Assembly: GCF_047795645.1 (NCBI RefSeq)
Contig: NZ_CP181045.1
Coordinates: 4,588,001 to 4,652,000 of the forward strand
Origin: Salipaludibacillus sp047795645
Lineage (GTDB): Bacteria; Bacillota; Bacilli; Bacillales; Salisediminibacteriaceae
Length of the DNA stretch: 64,000 nucleotides
Direction of reading: 5' to 3'
This document shows positions 18,574 through 28,341 of the stretch, in pieces (within the stretch, counting starts at the first letter, position 1; each line of letters starts with the position of its first letter). The notes below the pieces were generated by a model that did not search any database, had not been told where the DNA came from, and saw only the letters and a list, made by a program, of their open reading frames with translations. The position numbers were made by a program, and so were the translations under genes.

Positions 18574-20094
18574 TTGGCACTTTTTAAAGATTTAAACATT
18601 GAGGAACCTATTTTTAAGGCAATTGAGAAAATGGGATTCACTGAAGCAACACCGATTCAAGAGCAAGTAATACCGGCAGCAAAAGATGGACAAGATGTTA
18701 TTGGACAAGCACAGACAGGAACTGGAAAAACAGTTGCGTTTGGTATTCCGTTATTAGAGTCTGTTGACAAGAATGCTCGTCATCCACAAGGTTTAGTACT
18801 TGCACCAACACGCGAACTGGCGATGCAAGTTGCTGAAGAATTAAATAAATTAGGTCGTGAAAAAGGAGTTACTTGCCTTGCAATTTATGGAGGACAAGAT
18901 ATTTCGAAGCAAATTCGCGGTTTAAAAAAGAACCCACAAATTATTGTCGGAACTCCAGGTCGTTTTATGGACCATATGCGTCGTAAAACAATTAAACCTG
19001 AATATATGAACACAATCGTGTTAGACGAAGCTGATGAAATGCTCAGCATGGGTTTCATTGAAGATATAGAAACGATTTTGAAGGAAGTTCCTGAAGATCG
19101 ACGTACGATGTTATTTTCTGCAACAATGCCGAAACGTTTGAAATCTGTTATTTCATCGTTTATGACAAATCCGGTAACGATTGCGGTTAAAACAAAGGGA
19201 ATAACTGTCGAAAATATCGAACAACGTTATATTGAAGTTCATGAAAAGCAAAAATTTGATGCTCTATGTCATACACTTGACATTGATCCTCCTGAACTTG
19301 CGATTGTTTTTGGTCGTACAAAGCGCCGTGTAGACGAAGTTACTGAATCACTTGGTATTCGTGGTTTTGCAGCAGAAGGCTTACATGGAGATATGAAACA
19401 GGAGCGCAGAGATGCGGTTATTCGTAAATTCAAGCGTGGTGCTATCGACATTCTTGTAGCTACAGACGTTGCTGCACGTGGTTTAGATGTGAACGACGTA
19501 ACGCATGTTTTCAACTTTGACTTACCTCAGGATTCTGAGAGTTATGTTCACCGTATTGGTCGAACAGGTCGAGCTGGTAAAAGCGGAATTGCGTTTAGCT
19601 TTGTAACACCAAAAGAACGCGATCATTTAAAAATGATCGAAAAAACAACTAAGAAACCAATGAAACAACAATCTATTCCAACATATGAAGAAGCACTAGC
19701 TGGTCGCCAAGACCGTTCAGTGAACCACTTGATGAAATCACTAAGAGACGGTAACTTTGAGCACCTAATGGGAGCAGCAAAATCGATGTTAGCAGAACAT
19801 GATCCAGAAACTTTAGTTGCTGCTGCTTTGAAAACAATGACTAAAGAACCTGACACTACTCCGATTCGTCTAACTGGAGAATCACCTACTCATGGTAAAC
19901 GTCGCGGAGGCGGCGGTGGCTATGGTGGCGGTTATGCCGGTAAAAAAGGTAAAGGTTCATCAAACCGAAATTCCTCATCAGCAAGAAAGCGTCCTGAAAA
20001 TGATCGTGGCGGCAGAGGACGACCTAGTCAAGATCGTAGTCGTGGTGGAAAGCCAGCTGCGAAAGTTAAATCACTTGCGTTTAAAAACAACTAA
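18574..20094 (+). CDS. cshA: DEAD-box RNA helicase CshA
   Basis: RNA helicase of the degradosome and cold-adaptation type. Q-motif ATPIQ, Walker A AQTGTGKT, PTRELA, DEAD box LDEADEMLSMGF, SAT, ATDVAARGLDV and HRIGRTGRAGK are present. The C-terminus from about residue 440 is a low-complexity Gly/Arg tail (RRGGGGGYGGGYAGKKG, RGGRGRP) for RNA binding, as in CshA/DeaD. The frame has an ATG at 18550 with a poor ribosome site; AAAAGGAG (18557-18564) is 9 bp before a TTG at 18574, giving a product that starts at the usual place (506 aa), so TTG is preferred. Confidence 0.93.
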   Translation: MALFKDLNIEEPIFKAIEKMGFTEATPIQEQVIPAAKDGQDVIGQAQTGTGKTVAFGIPLLESVDKNARHPQGLVLAPTRELAMQVAEELNKLGREKGVTCLAIYGGQDISKQIRGLKKNPQIIVGTPGRFMDHMRRKTIKPEYMNTIVLDEADEMLSMGFIEDIETILKEVPEDRRTMLFSATMPKRLKSVISSFMTNPVTIAVKTKGITVENIEQRYIEVHEKQKFDALCHTLDIDPPELAIVFGRTKRRVDEVTESLGIRGFAAEGLHGDMKQERRDAVIRKFKRGAIDILVATDVAARGLDVNDVTHVFNFDLPQDSESYVHRIGRTGRAGKSGIAFSFVTPKERDHLKMIEKTTKKPMKQQSIPTYEEALAGRQDRSVNHLMKSLRDGNFEHLMGAAKSMLAEHDPETLVAAALKTMTKEPDTTPIRLTGESPTHGKRRGGGGGYGGGYAGKKGKGSSNRNSSSARKRPENDRGGRGRPSQDRSRGGKPAAKVKSLAFKNN

Positions 20095-20108
20095 GTAGTA
20101 ATTGATAG

Positions 20109-20149
20109 AAAAAGACTGATTCCTGAAGATCCAGGGTCAGTCTTTTTTT
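20109..20149 (+). terminator. intrinsic terminator of cshA
   Basis: Outer stem aaaaagactga/tcagtcttttt with an inner cctg/cagg stem, then a T run to 20149. Confidence 0.9.
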
Positions 20150-20310
20150 GGCGGTTAAGATAGCAAATGAAAACAATTGGGTTTGCTGATGGTGAGATGA
20201 GCGACGTTTGGATAGAGGGCAGAAGATGAAGGGAAGGAGCCCGAGTTTATACCAGAGAAGGAGCAAGACGAAGAGGGCGCACAAGACCACCAAAGTAGAT
20301 TCAGAACACC

Positions 20311-20342
20311 AAAAAAAGCCGGCCCATGAAAATAGGCCGGCT
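20311..20342 (-). terminator. terminator of the membrane-protein gene
   Basis: Perfect stem agccggcc/ggccggct (20317-20324 with 20335-20342); on the minus strand it is followed by seven T. Between it and the cshA terminator (20150-20310) I see no gene. Confidence 0.88.
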
Positions 20343-20352
20343 CTACTTAAGT

Positions 20353-22044
20353 CTAAAAATCCAATTCTTCAATCGGCTGAACGTCTTCACCAGAATCCAT
20401 AAACGAAATAGTTATCTCATCACCAGATTCAATAAACACAGCCCTTGGAAAAGAGGTAGCATTTACGGTGAAAATTCGATCATCGCCTTCTATTAAAATT
20501 CTTACGGTAACATTTTCTTCGCGGTCCCATTGATAAACTCTGTCAACGGTGGCAGTTATTTCAACCATATCGGTAAATTCTCCTGGAACAACATCATCAT
20601 CTGTTCTAGAAGCGAGTTCTAGCTGATAAGCACCAAAAGCATCTCGTTTTGTATCACCATAACCGTAGATATTTTCGTCACGTGCGCTAACAAGCATTAT
20701 TTGTCGAAGTACACTATCTCTATCCATTACAGGGATGACCCATGTGTATTGTCCATATATGTTATAGAGCGATGGTGTACCTGCAACATAATCATCGCGG
20801 CGGAATGTTCGCTCAGCTAAATCCATTGCCGTTCGTCCATTTAAAGATCCACTAGCGTCACGGAAATAACTTAACTCACCACTTCTTGCATCAAATAATG
20901 TAAATCCTACCATTGAATTAGCAGCTTCTTGTCCTTCACTTTGCAAACGCATATGATCAGTGAACCAGCTTAACTGAAGGTCTTGGTTAACAACCCCGGT
21001 TACTGGATCTGTTTGTCCCCACTGTGTAGTTTGAGTTAAACCCTCACGTCCAAAGAATCGGTTTATCAGCCCTTGTTTATAAATACCAAACCAATCATTT
21101 CGTTCTGTAGCAATATGAGGAGGATAAATACGATTCACCCACTCTGGAACTTCTTCTTTATCGTATTTCGTCGTTTCACCTGAAGCAGGATCTACGATAA
21201 TTACTCCGTCTACTTCAGCCACTCGACGGAATTCAGTGAAATGACCATAACTGACAATGTAGTATGGATTACCTTCTCCGTCAATTTCAAAAGTCGTATC
21301 AAGCATGATCACTTCAGGGTGTTGTGATCGAACATGACGTTCTAAGTTTTCATGAAAAAACGCAGAAGGTACATAATTCATTTCTGTTAATACAAGTTCT
21401 GGATCTTCCCTAGGATTCTCGGCACTGACCATAATATATCCAGGGGCATTATTACTTCGATACCAACGGAAAATTCCGTCATATTCAATTGGGGATATCC
21501 AGTAAAGAGAATCGTTAACTCGCTGGATACGAGTATTTCCTAAATTATAAAAAGCAGGATTATCCAATTGACCCATCATAATGTTGGATCGGTATTCAGC
21601 ATAGTCGCGAGGGACTACTGGAATATGTTCCTCATTGACTGGATCGAGATCATCAACTGTTAATTCTTCTCCATCAGCGATGTTAAACTTCGCATCTGCT
21701 AAGAAAAGCGGTTGGACTATCCAAAATACAGCGAAAGTCACTAATAGGATGACGCCAATTCCTGCACCTGTTGTTGCTTGTTTCTTTCTGAAGGTTTTCA
21801 TAAACATGAAAACTAACGTATTATCGACAATTAATCCAATACCGATAACCGGTAAATAAGCGGAAATAAAAGCAGTAATACTTTGATCTAATAAACCTAT
21901 ATAAAAAAGTAGTAATCCGTAAACAAATCCAAGTATGTATCTTACTGGAATCCATTTACGAAAGTAAGCCATTTTCCACCAACTTAATTGTAAAGGAAGG
22001 AATAAAAGAGCTAATAATGCACTTGCTAAAACCATCTGTAACAT
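20353..22044 (-). CDS. membrane protein with large acidic external domain, function unknown
   Basis: I do not recognise this 563-aa protein. Residues 1-125 hold about four membrane segments (VLASALLALLFLPL, ILGFVYGLLLFYIGLL, VIGIGLIVDNTLVFMF, GVILLVTFAVFWIVQPLFL). The remaining about 430 residues are predicted outside the cell, acidic and rich in aromatic residues; the pattern of DPASGETTKYDKEEVPEWV and FTLFDARSGELSYFRD is reminiscent of repeated PepSY-like modules, but this is only an impression. GAGGTGA precedes the ATG. It is a single-gene unit with its own terminator, between cshA and yfmR. Confidence 0.8.
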   Translation of the reverse strand: MLQMVLASALLALLFLPLQLSWWKMAYFRKWIPVRYILGFVYGLLLFYIGLLDQSITAFISAYLPVIGIGLIVDNTLVFMFMKTFRKKQATTGAGIGVILLVTFAVFWIVQPLFLADAKFNIADGEELTVDDLDPVNEEHIPVVPRDYAEYRSNIMMGQLDNPAFYNLGNTRIQRVNDSLYWISPIEYDGIFRWYRSNNAPGYIMVSAENPREDPELVLTEMNYVPSAFFHENLERHVRSQHPEVIMLDTTFEIDGEGNPYYIVSYGHFTEFRRVAEVDGVIIVDPASGETTKYDKEEVPEWVNRIYPPHIATERNDWFGIYKQGLINRFFGREGLTQTTQWGQTDPVTGVVNQDLQLSWFTDHMRLQSEGQEAANSMVGFTLFDARSGELSYFRDASGSLNGRTAMDLAERTFRRDDYVAGTPSLYNIYGQYTWVIPVMDRDSVLRQIMLVSARDENIYGYGDTKRDAFGAYQLELASRTDDDVVPGEFTDMVEITATVDRVYQWDREENVTVRILIEGDDRIFTVNATSFPRAVFIESGDEITISFMDSGEDVQPIEELDF

Positions 22045-22229
22045 GTCTTCACCTCATTAAATGATATAGGAGCATATTGTCCTATCTTTCTTTACGAATA
22101 GAGTCAACAAAATGTTTCACTAATTGACAAGTTCATTTTATCACACTAAAGAAGAGATCGGGGCTATCCTTGCTTGATTTTTTCAGATACAATAAGGAAT
22201 TAGAGTATCAAAATGAAGGATGATGATAT

Positions 22230-24179
22230 ATGAGTATGTTTCGCGTAGAAGAATTACACAAAACGTTTGGAGAAAAGACGTTATTTGATCATATTTCGTT
22301 CTCGATTGAAAAGAAAGAACGGATTGGTCTTATCGGAGTGAACGGAACGGGAAAATCGACGTTGCTAAAAGTTATCGCTCAAATAGATGGGAAAGAATCT
22401 GGCGAGTTAATTCATGCAAATGATTTTACGATAGAATATTTGCCGCAGGATCCAGAATTAGAAGAAGATCTCACAGTACTTGAGCAAGTGTACTATGGGA
22501 ATTCCCCTGTGATGAGGACGATGAGAGCTTATGAACAGGCTCTTTTGGAACTAGAAGCAGACTATTTAAATGAAGCTTGTCAGAAAAAATTATCCGATGC
22601 ACAAGAAAAAATGGATGATCACAATGCATGGGAAGCAAATACAATGGCACAAACGGTTCTTACTAAATTAGGGGTAACAGATTTCTCTAAAAAAGTGAAT
22701 CATTTATCCGGAGGACAAAGAAAGCGAGTATCGATTGCAAAATCACTAATTCAACCTGTTGACTTGTTATTGCTGGATGAGCCTACGAACCATTTGGATA
22801 ATATAACGATTGAATGGTTAGAAGGTTTCTTAGCACAATATCGCGGGGCAATTATGTTGATAACACATGATCGCTATTTCTTGAATCGAGTAACACAGCG
22901 AATTTTTGAGTTGGATCATGGGAAATTGCATCAATATAATGGAAATTACGAATTGTTTTTAGAGAAAAAAGCAGAGCGAGAAATAGAACAAGACCAACAA
23001 GAAGATAAAAGACAAAATTTACTTCGCCGTGAACTCGCTTGGTTAAGACGAGGTGCAAAGGCTAGAACGACGAAACAGAAGGCGAGAAAACAACGCGTAG
23101 AAGCGATTCAGGATGATACACCACAAGAAAAATTAGGCAATGTAGATTTTGCAATTGGTTCGTCTCGTTTAGGAAAAAAAGTAATCGAGTTAGAACAAGT
23201 GTCAAAATCATTTGAAGGGCAAACCTTTATTGAGAAACTTGATTATTTAATTATTCCTGGTGAACGATTAGGTATCATTGGACCGAATGGTGTCGGAAAG
23301 ACGACGTTATTAAACATGATGGCTCGTCGAATTGAGCCAGATGAAGGAACAATTCATGTCGGAGAGACAGTTAAGATTGGCTACTATACGCAGAATCATG
23401 AAGAAATGGATGAAAACCTTCGGATGATCGAATATATAAAAAATACAGCGCAGGTAGTGCACACTTCAGATGGTCAAATGATCACTGCGGAGCAAATGCT
23501 GGAGCGGTTCTTATTTTCACGTGCGATGCAGTGGACACATATCCGAAGATTATCTGGTGGTGAACGACGCCGTTTATATTTATTAAAAGTATTGATGGAA
23601 GAACCCAATGTCTTGTTTTTAGATGAACCGACAAATGACCTCGATACACAGACGTTATCAATACTTGAAGATTACTTATATCAATTTCCTGGTGTTGTTA
23701 TCACTGTATCCCATGATAGATACTTCCTTGACCGAGTCGTTGAGAAATTGTTGGTTTTCCAAAAAGACGGCCCTATTGAACGCTATTACGGTTCTTATTC
23801 TGAATGGCTTGACGAAGCAAAAGCGAAAGAAGCAAAATTACAGCAGGTAAAAAATGAAGAAAACAAACAGCAAAATCTTGCATTTAAACAGAAAAGTAAA
23901 CAAACGAAAGAACCAGCTAAATCAGCAAAATCTACAGCGAAAAAGTTATCCTACAAAGATCAACAAGAGTGGGATACAATCGAAGACCGAATTGCAGAAC
24001 TTGAAGAAAAACAAGAACAGATAGAGAAAAGTATTGCAGATTCGGGAAGTGATTTTGCGAAAGCGAAAGAATTTTTGGAAGAGCAAAAACTAGTACAACA
24101 AGCTTTGGAAAAAGCAATGGACAGATGGACAGAGTTATCTGTTATTGTTGAAGAAATTGAAGCGGAAAGAAACAAGTAA
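22230..24179 (+). CDS. yfmR: ABC-F family ATPase YfmR
   Basis: Second ABC-F protein of the window, 649 aa, with the YfmR/Uup layout: Walker A GVNGTGKST, LSGGQRKR, LLLDEPTNHLDN; long arm/linker (RREIAWL-type region LLRRELAWLRRGAKART); second Walker A GPNGVGKTT, LSGGERRRL, LFLDEPTNDLDT; and a C-terminal coiled-coil of about 90 residues (EDRIAELEEKQEQIEKSI). In B. subtilis YfmR works on the ribosome and overlaps with EF-P in rescuing polyproline stalls. AAGGATGATG precedes the ATG; a terminator follows directly. Confidence 0.94.
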   Translation: MSMFRVEELHKTFGEKTLFDHISFSIEKKERIGLIGVNGTGKSTLLKVIAQIDGKESGELIHANDFTIEYLPQDPELEEDLTVLEQVYYGNSPVMRTMRAYEQALLELEADYLNEACQKKLSDAQEKMDDHNAWEANTMAQTVLTKLGVTDFSKKVNHLSGGQRKRVSIAKSLIQPVDLLLLDEPTNHLDNITIEWLEGFLAQYRGAIMLITHDRYFLNRVTQRIFELDHGKLHQYNGNYELFLEKKAEREIEQDQQEDKRQNLLRRELAWLRRGAKARTTKQKARKQRVEAIQDDTPQEKLGNVDFAIGSSRLGKKVIELEQVSKSFEGQTFIEKLDYLIIPGERLGIIGPNGVGKTTLLNMMARRIEPDEGTIHVGETVKIGYYTQNHEEMDENLRMIEYIKNTAQVVHTSDGQMITAEQMLERFLFSRAMQWTHIRRLSGGERRRLYLLKVLMEEPNVLFLDEPTNDLDTQTLSILEDYLYQFPGVVITVSHDRYFLDRVVEKLLVFQKDGPIERYYGSYSEWLDEAKAKEAKLQQVKNEENKQQNLAFKQKSKQTKEPAKSAKSTAKKLSYKDQQEWDTIEDRIAELEEKQEQIEKSIADSGSDFAKAKEFLEEQKLVQQALEKAMDRWTELSVIVEEIEAERNK

Positions 24180-24182
24180 AAG

Positions 24183-24241
24183 AAAAGTGTGTCTAATTGT
24201 AGCCAATTAAACTGGTTGCAAAAAAGACACACTTTTTTTTA
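24183..24241 (+). terminator. intrinsic terminator of yfmR
   Basis: Perfect 12-bp stem aaaagtgtgtct/agacacactttt (24183-24194 with 24225-24236) with a T run; the loop itself holds a smaller gtagccaa/ttggttgc hairpin. Confidence 0.88.
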
Positions 24242-24437
24242 GTTTTTTGGGATATATTCAGAACTGCTACTTTGTGCTTATAGACGGATAATTATTTCTT
24301 GAAAAAATAATGGTGATTTTTGTTTGAGATAACATGTGTACACTAAGAGTTTTTTTGCGGAAAGAAGGTTGAAAAGTCCTGAGAGTGGGTAAAGTTATAA
24401 TAGTTACAGAAATAAGTAGTAGAAGGAGGTTGCATCA

Positions 24438-24590
24438 ATGACAATTACAAAACAAGATGTCCTTCGAAAAATTGATGATTTATCAGAAACTGAACTTAGA
24501 ATTATCTATACATTTATTGAGGAGTTTCGAATAGCAGAAGCGGAAAGAAACTCTCATGTGGATTTCTATTCGGATCAATATCCAAGGTAA
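24438..24590 (+). CDS. 50-aa hypothetical protein
   Basis: A short ORF of 50 codons with an excellent ribosome site (AAGGAGG at 24422-24428, 9 bp before the ATG), a TATAAT at 24396-24401 and its own terminator after the stop. The product starts MTITKQDVLRKIDDLSE and is a charged, probably helical peptide. No domain recognised. The expression signals, rather than similarity, are the reason for calling it. Confidence 0.7.
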   Translation: MTITKQDVLRKIDDLSETELRIIYTFIEEFRIAEAERNSHVDFYSDQYPR

Positions 24591-24619
24591 TTACTAGTAC
24601 AGTTCATAATATAGGCACT

Positions 24620-24656
24620 AAAGCACATTTCTTTATTACTAGAAATGTGCTTTTTA
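24620..24656 (+). terminator. intrinsic terminator of the 50-aa ORF
   Basis: Stem aaagcacatttct/agaaatgtgcttt (24620-24632 with 24641-24653) and T run; the A-rich other side may also let it serve ytvI on the minus strand. Confidence 0.9.
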
Positions 24657-24677
24657 AGCTTAATCAAAGTGTCATGT

Positions 24678-25835
24678 TTATTTGTTTTTGAAATATATTT
24701 TGTTTACCTTATCATCATCCCCTTTAAAGCCATCTCGTATAAACGTGAAAAGGTCTTGTGCGACTCCGATGTCTTTAAAAATAACGAGGATAACGAGAAT
24801 GAGTGGACCTAAGAAAACACCGATAACACCAAAAATTTGAAAGCCAACGAAAAGAGAAACTAACACAGCGAGAGCATTTAAATTCATACTTGAAGATAAA
24901 ATTTTCGGTTCAAGGGCTTGTCGAATTCCAACAGTGACTCCATAAACAATTGCTAGGCCAATCCCCATGCTAACATTTCCAGTGAAAAACATATAAATAA
25001 ACCATGGAATTAAGATTGTTCCAGAGCCTAAATAAGGTAATATCTCAGCGATACCAACGATCATGGCAATCGTCAATGCATATTCAACACGTAATATGGA
25101 TAATCCGACAAGGACAACGATAGAGGCTACTAACATTAAAATTAACTGAGCTTGTATAAAACCTATTACTCGAAATTGAAACATCGTCTTAAAGGCTTTT
25201 GCTTTCTTCATAACTGGCGCAGGTACTGCTTGATACATCGATTTAAACAGTTTCTCCCAATCTTTCCCGATAAAGTAAAAGGCAATAAAAACAAGTAAAA
25301 AAACAAGCAAAAATGTTGGCACAAAGATGATTACATTTGTTAACCCATCAGCGACTCCTTGTCCAACATCTGTCAGACTTTCAGCTAATCGGTTACCTAG
25401 AGTCGCAATACCATCCTGTAACGTAACCTGTTGTTCTGGTGTGAGAGAGTCCATGGCACCCGTGACTGTGTGCCAAATTGGAAAAATAGAATTATTAAAG
25501 AAATCTTGCATTTGGATCGATGTTGTTTGAATCCACTGGGGAACAAAATCTGCAATTCTTCTGACCCCAAAAATGATTAAAAAAACAAGTCCAGTGATGG
25601 CCCCTGCTAATGTACTTAACCCGAGAAGAAGGGTGACGAGAACAGCTAAAGGGTTAGGGAATTTAGCTTTATATCTAAAAAATCGAATCAGTGGATAAAA
25701 CATCCATACTAGTACAGCAGAAATCCAGAAAGGATAGGATATAGTAAATACCCAGCCAATCAGCCATAATACTGATATAACAATTAATGTAACAATAATT
25801 AGTCTAACAAATATCCACGCATGATTTTTAGTCAT
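24678..25835 (-). CDS. ytvI: AI-2E family transporter-like protein, YtvI type
   Basis: Polytopic membrane protein (385 aa) of the AI-2E/PerM permease family; the B. subtilis relative YtvI is annotated as a sporulation integral membrane protein. About eight membrane segments are seen, with the family-typical GIAEILPYLGSGTILIPW and LEPKILSSSMNLNALAVLVSLFVGFQIFG-type core near the C-terminus. A TTG at 25841 extends the frame by two residues, but GGAG is 8 bp from the ATG at 25835, so that start is preferred. Transport substrate unknown. Confidence 0.85.
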   Translation of the reverse strand: MTKNHAWIFVRLIIVTLIVISVLWLIGWVFTISYPFWISAVLVWMFYPLIRFFRYKAKFPNPLAVLVTLLLGLSTLAGAITGLVFLIIFGVRRIADFVPQWIQTTSIQMQDFFNNSIFPIWHTVTGAMDSLTPEQQVTLQDGIATLGNRLAESLTDVGQGVADGLTNVIIFVPTFLLVFLLVFIAFYFIGKDWEKLFKSMYQAVPAPVMKKAKAFKTMFQFRVIGFIQAQLILMLVASIVVLVGLSILRVEYALTIAMIVGIAEILPYLGSGTILIPWFIYMFFTGNVSMGIGLAIVYGVTVGIRQALEPKILSSSMNLNALAVLVSLFVGFQIFGVIGVFLGPLILVILVIFKDIGVAQDLFTFIRDGFKGDDDKVNKIYFKNK

Positions 25836-26011
25836 GGACAATTCTCCATTCTCTCTTTGACATTACGTTTAAATTGCACCCAGAAACTAAACTTGCCAAA
25901 TATAGTAATTTGTATATAATGATTTAATCATAGCAGATTATTTCTATATAATACATTCCCTTGAAAAAATATTTACCTGTCGAGATAAAAAGATATTCTA
26001 AAACAGCTGAT

Positions 26012-27151
26012 TTAGTTATTTTTCATGTACCTGCGAAGCTCCTTTAATGAGTATTCTGTGTCTCGCCATTTAACACGTCCTCTTTTTAACGTTTTGTAAG
26101 CGGACCTACAAAGACAATAGATAAAAAGTATGCCGTTGAATGGCATAGAAAGAACGAGCCAAGGTTTGTCATTAACAAAACGAATGTTAATAACATACAT
26201 CACTATGTAAAGTAATATCGTAGCGGAAAATAGACTTCTTGTTAAGAGATCGTTTGAAAAAATTCCGATGAAAGGAAAAACATGAAAAAGGAATAGCAAA
26301 ATCGAAAAGAGTATAACTAAAAAAGTATTGTATCGCATAAATGCGAATAGATTTTTCTCTAATCCTGAGATAACTTGTGGAATCGATTCATACCATTGAA
26401 TACGAATCATATTTTTTCCAAAGCCTAGTTTTTGACGAAAACCTAATTTGACTATTCTTTTACCCAATTTTAAATCATCATCTGGTGACAAAGCCAAAGC
26501 TTTGTGGGTGCCTATCTCATGATACACAGTAGCATTAATCATGTTGAAAGCTCCGACTCCTGCGTGTTTTAATTGGATGAAATTCCAAACACCGAGAATA
26601 CTCCAATAACTGTGAAATGCTTTATAAGCTATTGTACCACCGATATTTTCGGGGATAATTGTTAAGTGGTCGAGTTGATTGCTAACGATGCAATTAATCG
26701 CTTTATTTAATGTTTCTTTTGAAAAAAGTACATCTCCATCAGTAAAGATGAGCCAATCCCCTTTAGCATGTTTCGTTCCTTGATATAAAGCATGGTTCTT
26801 ACCGAGCCACCCATCTGGAAGCGAAGAGATTGAAACGATCTGTAACTTGTGACGGTTTTTGTGCTTCTCTTTTAATTCCATTAAAAAAGAAAGGGTATGA
26901 TCTGATGACCGATCATTTACAACAATCACCTCAAAATGAGGGTAGTGTTGATCTAATAGTGAATGAACAGATTTATATATATTCTGTTCTTCATTTTTTG
27001 CGGCAACGATAACGCTAATAAATGGGGGAGAATGTTTTGAAATGTCCGTTGAATACGTATCTAAAACTAAGAGTTTCCGCCCCCCTATAAACCATTGTAG
27101 TGAGATAAAAAGGGCACCAAGAAAAATGAAAAGAGAGAGGTAGAAGAGCAT
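26012..27151 (-). CDS. family 2 glycosyltransferase, membrane-anchored (CrtQ-like)
   Basis: An N-terminal membrane helix, then a GT-A domain: ISVIVAAKNEEQNIYKSV, VIVVNDRSSDHT, DGWLGKNHAL, metal-binding DGDV (TDGDVLFS) and a distal SPDDDLKLGKR acid motif, then two to three C-terminal membrane helices. This architecture (about 380 aa) matches the CrtQ/CruC-like glycosyltransferases that modify carotenoids or membrane lipids; no carotenoid genes are nearby, so the acceptor is open. GGAGG is 8 bp from the ATG at 27151, but too close to the ATG at 27157. Divergent from the lipid kinase gene. Confidence 0.85.
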   Translation of the reverse strand: MLFYLSLFIFLGALFISLQWFIGGRKLLVLDTYSTDISKHSPPFISVIVAAKNEEQNIYKSVHSLLDQHYPHFEVIVVNDRSSDHTLSFLMELKEKHKNRHKLQIVSISSLPDGWLGKNHALYQGTKHAKGDWLIFTDGDVLFSKETLNKAINCIVSNQLDHLTIIPENIGGTIAYKAFHSYWSILGVWNFIQLKHAGVGAFNMINATVYHEIGTHKALALSPDDDLKLGKRIVKLGFRQKLGFGKNMIRIQWYESIPQVISGLEKNLFAFMRYNTFLVILFSILLFLFHVFPFIGIFSNDLLTRSLFSATILLYIVMYVINIRFVNDKPWLVLSMPFNGILFIYCLCRSAYKTLKRGRVKWRDTEYSLKELRRYMKNN

Positions 27152-27338
27152 CAACATAGCCTCCTTGATAAATTGGTAGAAGTTACTGGTGGATTTTGCA
27201 ACGAAATGATTATTTAACTTATTTTATCACTATATTACTTACTTTTGCGAAGTTATCGGCTTAAGATATAGACTGCTGTCATGTTGCATAAAGTATTTGA
27301 TAATAGGGTATAGCCTTTTAAACAGGGAAATGGAGTTG

Positions 27339-28241
27339 ATGAGTTTGTATCAGAAAGGTTTGCTTCTATACAATAGTAAAGCAGGTAATGCAGATGTACA
27401 AAAAAATGTGGGGGTAGTAGCTGCTATATTAGCTGATGGAGTAAAAGAATTAACAATTATTAAGGGGCAATCTCCAGGTGACTTAGAATCTATATGTACT
27501 TCAAGAGGAGAAGAGATAGACATTTTGTTTGTAATGGGCGGAGATGGTACAGTTCATGAATGTATCAACGGATTAATGCATTTGAAAAAACGTCCCATTG
27601 TCTCGATTCTCCCAGGTGGTACATGTAATGATTTCGCTAGATCATTAAATGTCCCTATGAATATTGCCGAAGCGGCTTTATTAGCGATAAATGAAAGAAA
27701 CAAATATATCGATATTGGGTATGCTAATGGAAGATACTTTACGAATTTTATTGGTATCGGTTTAATAACAGAGACCTCAGAGAATATAAATGAGGAAGCA
27801 AAGGAGTGGACAGGTTCATTGAGTTATTTAATGAGTGCAATGAAAACGATCAAGGAAGCAGAACCCTTTGAGTACGACTTAATGGTTAATAAGGAACGTA
27901 TCCAAGGTGATGCTGTAATGATTGTAGCAATGAATGGCACTCATATAGGAACAAATGAACTTCCATTTGAATCACTCGAATTAGACGATGAGCAGCTAAA
28001 TATATTTATTGTTAAAAAAGGAGGAATCGCAATTTTCTCCGAATGGGTCCAACGGAAAACCGCGATGATGCAAGAGATGGATAACGAAAATATGGTTATT
28101 ATGAAGGCGGATGAGGTAAGTATTGATACGAGTGAGCAAATGAAGGCTGATACTGATGGAGAAATATATCTTCAAACCCCACTAAATGTGAAAGTGATTC
28201 CTTTAGCATTAAGGTTTATTATAGGAGAAAATAATGGTTAA
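27339..28241 (+). CDS. diacylglycerol kinase-family lipid kinase
   Basis: Cytoplasmic lipid kinase of the DagK/YegS/BmrU family, about 300 aa. N-terminal LLLYNSKAGN, the catalytic-loop signature VMGGDGTVHECINGL, LPGGTCNDFARSLN and the C-terminal DGE motif (ADTDGEIYLQTPLNV) are present. The frame opens at a TTG at 27297; the ATGs at 27330 and 27339 fit the family N-terminus, and the latter is used, though the ribosome site (AGGGAAATGGAG) does not decide between them. A TTGCGA/TATAGA promoter (27245-27272, 16-bp spacer) is possible. The lipid substrate is unknown. Confidence 0.88.
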   Translation: MSLYQKGLLLYNSKAGNADVQKNVGVVAAILADGVKELTIIKGQSPGDLESICTSRGEEIDILFVMGGDGTVHECINGLMHLKKRPIVSILPGGTCNDFARSLNVPMNIAEAALLAINERNKYIDIGYANGRYFTNFIGIGLITETSENINEEAKEWTGSLSYLMSAMKTIKEAEPFEYDLMVNKERIQGDAVMIVAMNGTHIGTNELPFESLELDDEQLNIFIVKKGGIAIFSEWVQRKTAMMQEMDNENMVIMKADEVSIDTSEQMKADTDGEIYLQTPLNVKVIPLALRFIIGENNG

Positions 28242-28341
28242 CTAAACGCCTGTATATCCTATTCCTAGTTTATTGAATCTCTAAAGGGGAATAATTACAT
28301 ATATGCAAATTATTTATGACATTCGTTAGGAGGTATTATTC

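Noticed and set aside
20208..20402. 64-aa plus-strand ORF after cshA
   Set aside because: It runs through the minus-strand terminator and into the end of the membrane-protein gene; no ribosome site.
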